From: Paracoccaceae bacterium
Lineage (GTDB): Bacteria > Pseudomonadota > Alphaproteobacteria > Rhodobacterales > Rhodobacteraceae
Assembly: GCA_030066855.1 (NCBI GenBank)
Contig: JASJAU010000027.1
Span: forward strand, 1-33,934
Direction: 5' to 3'
Length of the DNA: 33,934 bases
Shown: positions 1-8,035 of the stretch, one piece after another
Position numbering within the stretch: position 1 is the first letter of the stretch
Layout: each line of letters begins with the position of its first letter
Made by a program: the position numbers and the translations under genes
The notes under the pieces: generated by a model
Told to the model about the DNA's origin: nothing
The model's database searches: none
Seen by the model: only the letters and a program-made list of their open reading frames with translations

Positions 1-208
1 CAAGCCGGGCCGCGTTCTCGAGCGATTGGGCGAGGCTCGCGGCGGTGGGCGAGGTCTGCGGCACCAGGAGCGCGACCGGCACGGCGCGCGAGGTGTTGAT
101 CAGCGGTCCGCCGATGCCAGTCGCGTCGCAAGCTGCCAGAGCCAGCGCCGCGACGCCAGCGGTGACGAAGGACAACACCTTGCGGCGCAGAGACAAAAAC
201 GCGACCAT
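1..208 (-). CDS. N-terminus of a lipoprotein, probably penicillin-binding protein activator (LpoA-like), partial
   Basis: The reverse strand reads from an ATG at 208 and runs off the left edge, so only about 69 residues are visible. They start with a basic n-region (MVAFLSLRRK), a hydrophobic stretch and a lipobox LAAC with the cysteine near residue 27, so this should be a lipidated envelope protein. After the lipobox comes a segment reading AVPVALLVPQTSPTAASLAQ and then LENAARL, which resembles the start of a periplasmic-binding-fold domain as in the penicillin-binding protein activator family. An AAGAGG ribosome site lies upstream of the ATG. In Rhodobacterales such a gene commonly sits divergently beside rsmI, as here. 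The lipoprotein call is seen in the sequence; the LpoA-like role is inference from a short fragment and context. Confidence 0.75.
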   Translation of the reverse strand, partial: MVAFLSLRRKVLSFVTAGVAALALAACDATGIGGPLINTSRAVPVALLVPQTSPTAASLAQSLENAARL

Positions 209-286
209 CGGGAACCTCTTCTTGGGGCGTTCGGGACGGCGAGACCCTATGCACAATCGGAAGTCAAGTAAATCAGGGAGGGGCGG

Positions 287-1153
287 GTGACCGGCGGCGC
301 GGCGCCATCCCCGCTCGCGCCAGGGCTCTATTTCGTGTCGACGCCGATCGGGAACGCCCGCGACGTCACACTTCGCGCGCTTGATATTCTGCGGGATGCG
401 GACGTTCTGGCCGCCGAGGACACCCGGTCCCTCCGGCGGCTGATGGAGATCCACGGCATCCCCCTCCGGGGACGGCGCCTGGTTGCCTATCACGATCAGA
501 ACGGGCCAAAGACGCGTCCCGCGCTCCTGGCTCGCCTCGCGGAGGGCAGGTCCGTGGCATACGCGCCCGAAGCCGGAACGCCGCTCGTCTCCGACCCCGG
601 GTTCGTTCTGGCGCGCGCGGCGATCGGGGCAGGCCATACTGTCACCGCAGCGCCGGGCGCCTCGGCGCCGCTCGCGGCGCTCGCCGTCGCCGGCCTGCCG
701 AGCGACCGGTTCACGTTTGCGGGGTTTCCTCCGCACGCTCGCGCGGCCCGTCTGCGGTTTCTCGAGGATCTGAAATCCGCGCCGGGCACGTTGATCCTGT
801 TCGAAAGCCCCCGCCGCATCGTGGATCTGCTGGTCGACGCGGCAGAGGTGCTGGGCGCTGATCGTCCGGCGGCGCTTTCTAGGGAGCTGACCAAGAAGTT
901 CGAGGAGACCCTCCGCGATTCGCTTGGCGCTCTGGCCGAAGCGGCGCCAGAGCTGACGCTGAAAGGCGAGATGGTGTTGTGCATCGGGGTCGGAGAGAAC
1001 GCAGCACCCGGAGAAGCAGAAGTGCGCGAAGCTCTTGAAAAGGCGCTGAAATCCGCGCATCTAAAAGACGCGGCGCAAGAGGTGGCAGAGCGGTTTGGCC
1101 TGCCGCGCCGAGACGTCTACCAACTTGGTCTGACCCTGAAAGACCCCGAGTAA
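287..1153 (+). CDS. rsmI: 16S rRNA (cytidine(1402)-2'-O)-methyltransferase RsmI
   Basis: Cytoplasmic tetrapyrrole-methylase-fold enzyme that uses SAM to 2'-O-methylate C1402 in 16S rRNA at the ribosomal P site. The 288-residue product is the usual family length. Visible signatures are STPIGNARDVTLRALDIL (18-35), AEDTR (43-47), EAGTPLVSDPGF (95-106), PGASAPLAAL (123-132), FAGFPP (144-149), FESPRR and SRELTKKFEET. The position that is usually Asp in 'SDAGTP' is Glu here. The start is GTG at 287, chosen because it has a GGGAGGGG ribosome site just upstream. The gene is divergent from the lipoprotein gene and is followed 34 bp later by yraN, a common pairing in alphaproteobacteria. Confidence 0.95.
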   Translation: MTGGAAPSPLAPGLYFVSTPIGNARDVTLRALDILRDADVLAAEDTRSLRRLMEIHGIPLRGRRLVAYHDQNGPKTRPALLARLAEGRSVAYAPEAGTPLVSDPGFVLARAAIGAGHTVTAAPGASAPLAALAVAGLPSDRFTFAGFPPHARAARLRFLEDLKSAPGTLILFESPRRIVDLLVDAAEVLGADRPAALSRELTKKFEETLRDSLGALAEAAPELTLKGEMVLCIGVGENAAPGEAEVREALEKALKSAHLKDAAQEVAERFGLPRRDVYQLGLTLKDPE

Positions 1154-1187
1154 CCCTTTTCCAACACCATCGCGCTAGTTTGCGCGC

Positions 1188-1553
1188 ATGAACAGTACTC
1201 ACCGCTCGATAAACAACTATCACGCCGGTCTCGCCGCAGAGGACGCCGTCGCCCGCCACTACTCCGGCGACGGCTGCTATGTCGACGCGCGGCGCTGGCG
1301 TGGCAAGTCGGGCGAGATCGATCTCGTTCTTCGCAAGGGCGCCGAGCTGATTTTCGTTGAGGTCAAGAAATCCACCGACTTCGCCACCGCCGCGGCACGC
1401 GTCACACGCTCCCAGCTGGCTCGCATCTGTCGCGCTGCGGAAGAATACGTCGCGAGCGAGCCGGCCGGCCTTTTGACGCAAATGCGGATCGACGTGGCGC
1501 TGGTCAACGATCGCGGCGAAACCGAGCTGATCGAAAACGCCACGCTCATCTGA
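1188..1553 (+). CDS. yraN: YraN family (UPF0102) nuclease-fold protein
   Basis: A 121-residue protein of the YraN/UPF0102 family, which has a restriction-endonuclease-like fold; its cellular role is not firmly established. The conserved core is visible: AGLAAEDAVARHY near the N-terminus, then GKSGEIDLVLRKGAELIFVEVKK, carrying the E-D-EVK pattern typical of the fold's metal site. It follows rsmI by 34 bp and precedes gshB, an order common in this group of bacteria. There is no clear Shine-Dalgarno before the ATG, and a -10-like TAGTTT (1176-1181) lies only 7 bp upstream, so a leaderless transcript is possible. The family call is firm; the function is unknown. Confidence 0.88.
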   Translation: MNSTHRSINNYHAGLAAEDAVARHYSGDGCYVDARRWRGKSGEIDLVLRKGAELIFVEVKKSTDFATAAARVTRSQLARICRAAEEYVASEPAGLLTQMRIDVALVNDRGETELIENATLI

Positions 1554-1635
1554 CCCGCGCGCATTCCCGCGTTGCGCCCTCCGCGCCGATGCGCCATGTA
1601 GCGGCCCGTAGCCCACCCCGGGCAGGAGCACGATC

Positions 1636-2577
1636 ATGCGCGTCGCGATCCAGATGGACCCTATCCAGCCGATAGACATCGACGCGGATTCGACCTTCCG
1701 CCTTGCGGAGGAAGCGGCCCTGCGCGGCGCTGAGCTGTTTTACTACACACCCGATCGCCTCGCCTGGGATGAGGGGCGCGTCACAGCCCGCGGATGGCCG
1801 CTGATCGTTCGGCGAAAGAGGGGCGATCATTTCGCACTTGGAGATGAGACGACCGAGGACCTTGGCCAGATGGATGTCGTCTGGCTGCGCCAGGACCCGC
1901 CCTTTGACATGGGTTACATCACCACGACCCATGTCCTCGACCGGCTTGCTGGACAGACGCTTGTGGTGAACGACCCGTTCTGGGTGCGCAACTATCCCGA
2001 AAAGCTCCTCGTGCTCGAGTTCCCCGACCTCACCCCGCCGACGACCATTGCCCGCGATCTCGACACACTCCGCGCCTTCCGGGCGCGGCACGGCGACATC
2101 ATCCTGAAACCGCTCTACGGAAATGGCGGCGCCGGGGTCTTCCGCCTGATGCCCGACGACCGCAACCTCGTCAGCCTTTGGGAGCTTTTCATGGGCATGA
2201 ACCGCGAGCCGCTGATCGCTCAGAAATTCGTTCCCGACGTCTCGAATGGCGACAAGCGGATTATCCTGGTCGACGGCCACGCGGTCGGGGCGATCAACCG
2301 CGTCCCGCCGCATGGCGAGACCCGCTCGAACCTTCATATCGGCGGCACGGCGCAAAAAATCGGCCTAACCCGACGCGACTGGGACATCTGCGAGGCGATT
2401 GGTCCGCTCCTCCGCGAGAAAGGGCAGGTCTTCGTCGGCATCGACGTGATCGGCGACTACCTTACCGAAATCAATGTGACCTCGCCCACCGGCATACAGG
2501 AGCTCGAGCGCTTCGACGGGATAAACGTCGCCGGCGCCATCTGGGACGCAATCGACGCCCGCCTAGCCGGGGCCTGA
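1636..2577 (+). CDS. gshB: Glutathione synthetase
   Basis: ATP-grasp ligase that joins gamma-glutamylcysteine and glycine to make glutathione in the cytosol. At 313 residues it matches the prokaryotic GshB length. Characteristic segments are MDPIQPIDIDADSTF near the N-terminus, DVVWLRQDPPFDMGYITTTH, DPFWVRNYPEKLL, the ATP-grasp strand DIILKPLYGNGGAGVFR, EPLIAQKFVPDVSNGDKRI, and the C-terminal EINVTSPTGIQELERF. The start has a GCAGGAG ribosome site. Its last 15 bases overlap the 3' end of the convergent comM gene. It is probably cotranscribed with yraN, which lies 82 bp upstream. Confidence 0.96.
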   Translation: MRVAIQMDPIQPIDIDADSTFRLAEEAALRGAELFYYTPDRLAWDEGRVTARGWPLIVRRKRGDHFALGDETTEDLGQMDVVWLRQDPPFDMGYITTTHVLDRLAGQTLVVNDPFWVRNYPEKLLVLEFPDLTPPTTIARDLDTLRAFRARHGDIILKPLYGNGGAGVFRLMPDDRNLVSLWELFMGMNREPLIAQKFVPDVSNGDKRIILVDGHAVGAINRVPPHGETRSNLHIGGTAQKIGLTRRDWDICEAIGPLLREKGQVFVGIDVIGDYLTEINVTSPTGIQELERFDGINVAGAIWDAIDARLAGA

Positions 2578-4074
2578 GGCCAGCCGGAAGCCGAGCGCTT
2601 CTGCCACGTCCCCGCGCTCAACCCCATCGCGCCCCGCCAGATCGGCAATCGTGCGCGCGACCCGCAGCACCCGGTGATACCCCCGCGCCGACAGTCCGAA
2701 CCGCTCCGCCGCCTGCCGGAGGAGCCCCCGCCCCTCGGCATCCGGCGCCGCGACCTCGTTCAGCAGGTCTCCGGCCGCGTCTGCGTTCAGCCGCGCGCCC
2801 TCCGAGCCCGCGTAGCGCTCGCTTTGCCGAGCCCGCGCAAACGCCACCCGCGCCGCCACCTCGGCGGAGCGCTCGGCAAGCGCCTCGCTCTCGAGATCGT
2901 CGTAAGCGACGGGCGGCACTTCCACCCGCAAATCGAACCGATCGAGCAAGGGACCCGAGAGCCGACCGAGGTAGTCCTGGCCGCAGGCGGGCGCCTTGGC
3001 GCAGGCCCGCGCCGGATCTGAGAGGTATCCGCACCGGCAGGGGTTCGCCGCCGCGACAAGAAGGAACCGGCAGGGATAGCGCACGTGGGCATTGGCCCGC
3101 GCGACTGTCACGTCACCGGTCTCCAGCGGCTGCCGGAGCGTTTCAAGAACGCCGCGCGGGAACTCCGGCATCTCATCCATGAAGAGCACTCCGTTATGCG
3201 CCAGGCTGATCTCGCCCGGGAGCGCGCCTTTGCCGCCGCCCACGATAGCGGCCATCGACGCGGTATGGTGCGGCGCCCGGTAAGGCCGCTGGCGCGAAAT
3301 GCCGCCCGCCTCGATCAGGCCAGCGCGGGAATGCACAATGGAGGTCTCCAGCGCCTCCATGGGGTCGAGATCGGGTAGGAGGCCGGGCAGCCGGGCGGCC
3401 ATCATGGACTTTCCCGACCCGGGCGCCCCGATCATTAAGAGATTGTGCCGCCCCGCCGCCGCGATCTCCAGAGCTCGCTTAGCGCGCTCCTGACCCCTGA
3501 CTTCGGCCAGATCCGGCATGGCGCCGCGCTCGCGGACCTCCCCTGCCTCCGCCACGGCAAGGGGATTGCGGCCCGAGAGATGGGCGATCGCGTCACCCAG
3601 TGTGGCGGGCGCGATCACCTCTGTCTTGCCAACCCAGGCAGCCTCGGCGCCCGTCTTGTCCGGGCAAATCAGCCCGCGTCCCGCCTCCGCCGCCGCAAGC
3701 GACGCGGGCAGAACGCCGGCCACAGGCACCAGGCGGCCGTCCAGCGAGAGCTCGCCCATGGCCAGGTATTGCGCGGCGACGTCCGCCGGCACCGCGTCGA
3801 TGGCGGCGAGGAGCGAAAGAGCAATCGGCAGGTCGAAATGCGACCACTCCTTCGGCAGGTCGGCCGGCGAGAGGTTCACGGTGATCCGGCGGGCGGGCAG
3901 CGCTATCGAGAGCGCGGACATCGCCGCGCGGACGCGTTCCCGGGCCTCGGACACCGCCTTGTCGGGCAGGCCGACGACTGAGAAGGCGGGCACGCCCGGC
4001 GAAAGCGCGCATTGCACCTCGACAAGGCGCGCGTCTACGCCTTCGAACGCCACCGTATAACTCTTTGCGACCAT
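2563..4074 (-). CDS. comM: YifB/ComM family Mg-chelatase-like AAA+ ATPase
   Basis: Hexameric AAA+ helicase family that, where studied, promotes branch migration of incoming single-stranded DNA during natural transformation. In Rhodobacter capsulatus the homologue is one of the competence genes needed to receive gene transfer agent DNA. The 503-residue protein has an N-terminal LonB-like part (1-170, with GLPDKAVSEARERVRAA), Walker A GAPGSGKS (216-223), the family signature RPYRAPHHTAS (262-272), Walker B GVLFMDEMPEF (295-305), the zinc-like segment ANPCRCGYLSDP, and a C-terminal helical lid. The ATG at 4074 is preceded by 209 bp of divergent promoter DNA holding a perfect CtrA-type site. The 3' end overlaps gshB by 15 bp. 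Confidence 0.95.
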   Translation of the reverse strand: MVAKSYTVAFEGVDARLVEVQCALSPGVPAFSVVGLPDKAVSEARERVRAAMSALSIALPARRITVNLSPADLPKEWSHFDLPIALSLLAAIDAVPADVAAQYLAMGELSLDGRLVPVAGVLPASLAAAEAGRGLICPDKTGAEAAWVGKTEVIAPATLGDAIAHLSGRNPLAVAEAGEVRERGAMPDLAEVRGQERAKRALEIAAAGRHNLLMIGAPGSGKSMMAARLPGLLPDLDPMEALETSIVHSRAGLIEAGGISRQRPYRAPHHTASMAAIVGGGKGALPGEISLAHNGVLFMDEMPEFPRGVLETLRQPLETGDVTVARANAHVRYPCRFLLVAAANPCRCGYLSDPARACAKAPACGQDYLGRLSGPLLDRFDLRVEVPPVAYDDLESEALAERSAEVAARVAFARARQSERYAGSEGARLNADAAGDLLNEVAAPDAEGRGLLRQAAERFGLSARGYHRVLRVARTIADLAGRDGVERGDVAEALGFRLASGPG

Positions 4075-4112
4075 GCCGATCCTGAAACTTTTCCGAGCTA
4101 ATTCGGCAGGGG

Positions 4113-4128
4113 TTAACGGGCGGTTAAC
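4113..4128. promoter_or_regulatory. Perfect CtrA-type binding site TTAA-N7-TTAAC
   Basis: TTAA at 4113-4116, seven bases, then TTAAC at 4124-4128, an exact match to the full CtrA recognition pattern of alphaproteobacteria. The half-sites lie in two GGTTAAC direct repeats 11 bp apart. The site is centred about 46 bp upstream of the comM start and about 163 bp upstream of rpoH, so comM is the likelier target. CtrA control of competence/gene-transfer recipient genes including comM is established in Rhodobacter capsulatus; control here is inference. Confidence 0.6.
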
Positions 4129-4205
4129 CGGTCCCGCCTAGGCCCGCGCGGCCCGGCGCGAAAAAAATCGGGAACCAAATCGTCACCAAAAGATTAATCC
4201 GTAGA

Positions 4206-4219
4206 ACGCTTCTAAGCGT
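4206..4219. promoter_or_regulatory. Perfect palindrome ACGCTT-CT-AAGCGT upstream of rpoH
   Basis: A 6-2-6 perfect inverted repeat located 65-78 bp before the rpoH ATG, in an A-rich stretch unlike the surrounding GC-rich DNA. It could be an operator overlapping the rpoH promoter or a short hairpin in the 5' leader. No regulator could be assigned. Confidence 0.35.
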
Positions 4220-4283
4220 AACAAGCAGCAAAACGAGATAGACCGGGCGCAATATCCGGTCGGCTAGCGGGGAAAAGAACACT

Positions 4284-5162
4284 ATGGCGCTTGACGGATC
4301 ATCCGATCAGACCCTCTCACGCCGTGCGATGCAGGCCGAGCTGCTTGACGCCGAAACCGAACTCAGACTTGCCTACGCGTGGCGCGACGAACGCGACGAA
4401 GAGGCGCTTCATCGTCTGATCAACGCGTATATGCGCCTCGCGATCTCCATGGCCGCCAAGTTCAAGCGCTACGGCGCCCCGATGAACGATCTCATTCAGG
4501 AGGCGGGTCTCGGACTGATGAAAGCCGCGGACAAATTCGACCCTGACCGGGGCGTGCGCTTTTCCACCTACGCCGTCTGGTGGATCAAAGCGTCGATTCA
4601 GGACTACGTGATGCGGAACTGGTCGATGGTGCGGACCGGTTCGACCTCCAGTCAGAAATCGCTCTTCTTTAACATGCGCCGCGTGCAGGCCCGGCTTGAG
4701 CGCGAGGCAGCGTCGCGTGGCGACATTCTCGACCGCCAGCGGATGCGCCAGATGATCGCAACCGAGGTCGGCGTGCCGCTGCACGATGTCGAGATGATGG
4801 AGGGCCGGTTGGCCGGCTCCGACTTCTCGCTGAACGCCACGCAATCGACCGATGAAGAGGGTCGCGAGTGGATCGAGGTGCTCGAGGACGAGGACGCGCG
4901 ACAGTCGGCGGAAGTCGAGCACGAGAAAGACATCGACACGCTTCGCGAATGGCTCGTTAACGCGCTGTCCGCGTTGAACGAGCGCGAACGCTTCATCGTG
5001 CGGGAGCGGAAGCTTCGCGATGACCCGCGCACGCTTGAGAGCCTTGGAAACGAACTTGGACTGTCGAAAGAGCGCGTGCGCCAGCTTGAGGCGGCGGCGT
5101 TCGGAAAAATGCGCAGGAACCTTGAGGCGCAGTCAAGAGAAGTTCACGAGTTCCTCGTGTAG
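4284..5162 (+). CDS. rpoH: RNA polymerase sigma-32 family factor (RpoHII-like)
   Basis: Alternative sigma factor of the heat-shock class, directing RNA polymerase to stress promoters. In Rhodobacter sphaeroides two RpoH proteins exist and RpoHII answers mainly to singlet oxygen/oxidative stress. The 292-residue protein has region 2 with INAYMRLAISMAAKF (47-61), GLMKAADKFDPDRGVRFSTYAVWWIKASIQDYV (77-109), the RpoH box SQKSLFFNMR (123-132) that separates RpoH from other sigmas, and a region 4 helix-turn-helix ending LGLSKERVRQLEAAAFGKMR. The start at 4284 follows a GGGGAAAAG ribosome site. The assignment to the HII subgroup is from overall impression, not a tree. It is monocistronic, with its own terminator. 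Confidence 0.93.
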   Translation: MALDGSSDQTLSRRAMQAELLDAETELRLAYAWRDERDEEALHRLINAYMRLAISMAAKFKRYGAPMNDLIQEAGLGLMKAADKFDPDRGVRFSTYAVWWIKASIQDYVMRNWSMVRTGSTSSQKSLFFNMRRVQARLEREAASRGDILDRQRMRQMIATEVGVPLHDVEMMEGRLAGSDFSLNATQSTDEEGREWIEVLEDEDARQSAEVEHEKDIDTLREWLVNALSALNERERFIVRERKLRDDPRTLESLGNELGLSKERVRQLEAAAFGKMRRNLEAQSREVHEFLV

Positions 5163-5190
5163 ACGGCAATTTATCCGCCGGAACACTTCT

Positions 5191-5218
5191 GGCCCGCTCG
5201 GATTGAGCGGGCCTTTTT
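5191..5218 (+). terminator. Intrinsic terminator of rpoH
   Basis: A perfect 9-bp stem GGCCCGCTC / GAGCGGGCC (5191-5199 with 5205-5213), a 5-base loop GGATT, and five T's (5214-5218). It begins 29 bp after the rpoH stop codon. Confidence 0.92.
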
Positions 5219-5290
5219 CATGGCCGCCGTCGCTTGCCCCTCCCGCCAAGCGCCCGTAAAGCTTGGGTTTGAAGGTCGAAAGGACAGTCC

Positions 5291-6487
5291 ATGCTTACGG
5301 GCAAGCGCATATTGCTGATCATCGGCGGCGGCATTGCGGCCTACAAATCGCTCGACCTGATCCGCCAGTTCAAAAAGGCCGGGGCCGAGGTGACTCCAGT
5401 CCTGACCAAGGGCGCGCGGGAGTTCGTGACACCGCTTTCCGCCTCCGCTCTTGCGGGAGAGAAGGCGTTTACAGACCTCTTCGATCTCACCGATGAGGCC
5501 GAGATGGGGCACATAGAGCTTAGCCGCAGCGCCGATCTTCTTGTCGTGGCGCCGGCCACTGCTGATCTGATCGCCAAGATGGCTGGCGGTCATGCCGACG
5601 ATCTCGCCTCAACGGTTCTCATGGCCACCGACACGCCCGTGCTGATCGCGCCCGCGATGAACGTGCGCATGTGGCTCCATCCAGCGAACCAGCGCAATGT
5701 CGCGACACTGACAACGGACGGCATTCACCGCGTTGGCCCGGATGAGGGCGACATGGCCTGCGGGGAATTCGGGCCGGGACGGATGGCTGAGCCCGTAGAA
5801 ATCGTAGATGCGGCCATCCATCACCTTATGGACGGCCCGCTCAAAGGAAAGCACGTAATCGTCACCTCGGGCCCAACGCACGAGCCCATCGACCCGGTTC
5901 GATACCTCGCCAACCGTTCTTCCGGCGCGCAGGGAAGCGCCATCGCGTCGGCTCTCGCCGCGCTGGGCGCCCGCGTAACCTTCGTCTCCGGCCCCGCTAC
6001 GGCTACGGACCCGGGCGGCGTTTCCGTCATTCGCGTGGAGAGCGCGCGGCAGATGCTGGACGCGGTCACCGCCGCGCTTCCCGCCGACGCCGCCGTTTTC
6101 GCCGCCGCTGTCGCCGACTGGCGTGCCGAGACCGAGACGGACAGCAAGATCAAGAAAGACGGCTCAGGCCGACCGCCCTCACTCGCACTTGCGGAGAACC
6201 CCGACATCCTCGCCACCGTTGCCGGGATGACCGAAGGGCGCCCGGACCTGGTCATCGGCTTCGCGGCGGAAACCGACGATGTGATCGCGCACGCCACCGC
6301 TAAGCGGAAGCGCAAGGGCTGCGACTGGATCGTCGCCAACGACGTGTCGCCCGAGACCGGCATCATGGGGGGCGACGAGAACGCGGTCACGGTGATCGAC
6401 GCGGGCGGCGCCGAGGCCTGGCCTCGCGCCTCCAAGACCGAAGTCGCCCGCAAGCTCGCCGCGCGGATCGCAAAGGCGCTCGGCTAG
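5291..6487 (+). CDS. coaBC: Bifunctional phosphopantothenoylcysteine decarboxylase / phosphopantothenate-cysteine ligase
   Basis: Carries out two consecutive steps of coenzyme A synthesis: ligation of cysteine to 4'-phosphopantothenate (CoaB) and FMN-dependent decarboxylation (CoaC). The 398 residues show the CoaC half first, with [15 protein letters not shown] (11-25), the catalytic-His region EMGHIEL (His74), PAMNVRMW (121-128) and the active-site Cys region [12 protein letters not shown] (Cys157). The CoaB half follows with [21 protein letters not shown] (192-212), AAVADWR, and IVANDVS. The ATG at 5291 has AAGGA upstream. It starts an operon: dut begins 1 bp after its stop codon. Confidence 0.97.
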   Translation: MLTGKRILLIIGGGIAAYKSLDLIRQFKKAGAEVTPVLTKGAREFVTPLSASALAGEKAFTDLFDLTDEAEMGHIELSRSADLLVVAPATADLIAKMAGGHADDLASTVLMATDTPVLIAPAMNVRMWLHPANQRNVATLTTDGIHRVGPDEGDMACGEFGPGRMAEPVEIVDAAIHHLMDGPLKGKHVIVTSGPTHEPIDPVRYLANRSSGAQGSAIASALAALGARVTFVSGPATATDPGGVSVIRVESARQMLDAVTAALPADAAVFAAAVADWRAETETDSKIKKDGSGRPPSLALAENPDILATVAGMTEGRPDLVIGFAAETDDVIAHATAKRKRKGCDWIVANDVSPETGIMGGDENAVTVIDAGGAEAWPRASKTEVARKLAARIAKALG

Positions 6488-6488
6488 C

Positions 6489-6953
6489 ATGACGCCCGAG
6501 ATCCGCCTGACCTGGCTTCCCGAGGCCGACACGAGCGTGGCGTTGCCGTCCTACCAAAGCCATGGCGCGGCAGGCGCCGATCTGCGCGCGAACTTCCCCC
6601 CCGAGGACCGCGAAGGCGTCACGCTCGCCCCTTTGGAGCGGCGCTTGATCCCCACGGGTCTGGCCGTTGAGATCCCCGAAGGGTTCGAGATGCAGATCCG
6701 GCCCCGCTCCGGCCTCGCACTCAAGCATGGTCTCAGTCTTCCCAACACGCCCGGTACGATCGATAGCGATTATCGCGGCCCCCTGGGTGTGATCATGATC
6801 AACCTCGGGGCCGAGCCCGTTACGATCCATCACGGCGACAGGATCGCCCAGGCGGTGGTTGCGCCCGTGTCCCGCGCCCGCTTCGCTCTCGCGCCCGAGC
6901 TGTCTGAGACGAAGCGGGGCGAAGGCGGCTTCGGCTCGACAGGGCGCGGCTGA
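6489..6953 (+). CDS. dut: dUTP diphosphatase (dUTPase)
   Basis: Trimeric enzyme that hydrolyses dUTP to dUMP and pyrophosphate, keeping uracil out of DNA and supplying the dTMP precursor. The 154 residues contain the five dUTPase motifs: [10 protein letters not shown] (25-34), [21 protein letters not shown] (71-82), [18 protein letters not shown] (86-103), and the flexible C-terminal GFGSTGRG (147-154) that closes over the active site. The ATG is 1 bp after the coaBC stop. The dut stop overlaps the next start as TGATG. The coaBC-dut order is widespread in proteobacteria. Confidence 0.97.
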   Translation: MTPEIRLTWLPEADTSVALPSYQSHGAAGADLRANFPPEDREGVTLAPLERRLIPTGLAVEIPEGFEMQIRPRSGLALKHGLSLPNTPGTIDSDYRGPLGVIMINLGAEPVTIHHGDRIAQAVVAPVSRARFALAPELSETKRGEGGFGSTGRG

Positions 6954-7990
6954 TGGCGACGGTCCTCGTCCTCGCCGCCGCGCTCTGGGCCATCGGCCAC
7001 TTCATGAAGATGCCCTACGCGGCCCGTCTCCTGATGATCGGCCTCCTATACGTCGCCGTCCTCGCGGTTCAGCTCGCGCTTCCCGAGGGCCATCCGCTCC
7101 GTGAGTCCACCGGCGGTAGCGCGGGAGAGTGGCTGGTCATCGGCCTCCTCGCCGCCGTCGTCTGGGCCTACTCCCGGGGGCTGAAACGCCTCCGCGCCCG
7201 CGTCCGCCCGGAGAACCAGCCGAAAGACGCCCCGTCCTCCGCCTCCACTGAGTTGGAACGCAACGCCCGCCACATCGTCCTTCGCGAAATCGGCGGCCCG
7301 GGTCAGAAGCGCCTGAAAGACGCGCGCGTCCTCGTGATCGGGGCGGGAGGACTCGGTGCGCCCGCGCTCCAATACCTCGCCGCCGCCGGCGTTGGGACCA
7401 TCGGCATCATCGACGACGACGCGGTCGAGAACTCGAACCTCCAGCGCCAGGTCATTCACACTGACGCCAGGATCGGCATGCCAAAGGTCTTCTCCGCCGA
7501 AGCGGCCATGAAGGCGCAGAACCCCTTCGTCACAATCCGCCCTTACAACCGGCGCCTGACGTCAGAGATCGCGGCCGATCTCTTCGCCGACTACGACCTC
7601 GTCCTGGATGGCACCGACGACACCGAAACCCGTTACCTGGTGAACGAAACCGCCGTTGCGGCCAAAATTCCCCTCGTCTCCGCCGCGATCAGCCAGTGGG
7701 AGGGTCAGATTAGCATCTTCGATCCCTCCCGCGACGCGCCCTGTTACCGCTGCGTCTTCCCCGAACCCGCGGCTCCGGGCCTTGCTCCATCCTGCGCGGA
7801 GGGCGGCGTGCTCGGTCCGCTCCCCGGCGTGGTCGGTTCGATGATGGCGGTCGAGGCGATCAAGCTGCTGGCCGGCGCGGGCGACCCGCTCCTCGGCCGG
7901 ATGATAATCTACGACGCGCTCTACGCCGACACGCGCACAATTACGGTAAAACGACGCCCCGATTGCCCGGTTTGCGGCGCTTCGACCTAG
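6953..7990 (+). CDS. Membrane-anchored HesA/MoeB/ThiF family E1-like adenylyltransferase
   Basis: Adenylates the C-terminus of a ubiquitin-like sulfur carrier (MoaD or ThiS) so it can be thiocarboxylated, for molybdopterin or thiamine synthesis. The 345-residue protein has the E1 core: nucleotide loop VIGAGGLGAPALQYLAAAG (128-146), IIDDDAVENSNLQRQ, DGTDDTETR, the catalytic-Cys segment APSCAEGGVLGPLPGVVGS, and zinc cysteine pairs CYRC and CPVC (338-341). What is unusual is about 75 extra N-terminal residues with roughly three hydrophobic segments (4-17, 24-43, 59-73), implying a membrane anchor. No C-terminal rhodanese domain is present. It overlaps dut at TGATG, so the start is secure. The carrier partner is not in this window. 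Confidence 0.9.
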   Translation: MATVLVLAAALWAIGHFMKMPYAARLLMIGLLYVAVLAVQLALPEGHPLRESTGGSAGEWLVIGLLAAVVWAYSRGLKRLRARVRPENQPKDAPSSASTELERNARHIVLREIGGPGQKRLKDARVLVIGAGGLGAPALQYLAAAGVGTIGIIDDDAVENSNLQRQVIHTDARIGMPKVFSAEAAMKAQNPFVTIRPYNRRLTSEIAADLFADYDLVLDGTDDTETRYLVNETAVAAKIPLVSAAISQWEGQISIFDPSRDAPCYRCVFPEPAAPGLAPSCAEGGVLGPLPGVVGSMMAVEAIKLLAGAGDPLLGRMIIYDALYADTRTITVKRRPDCPVCGAST

Positions 7991-8035
7991 ACCGCCCGCG
8001 CGCGTGCGCCTACCTCTCTCCCAAAGGAGACGCCC

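Noticed and set aside
879-1679. Reverse-strand 266-residue frame across rsmI/yraN
   Set aside because: Opposes two recognised genes and has no domain of its own.
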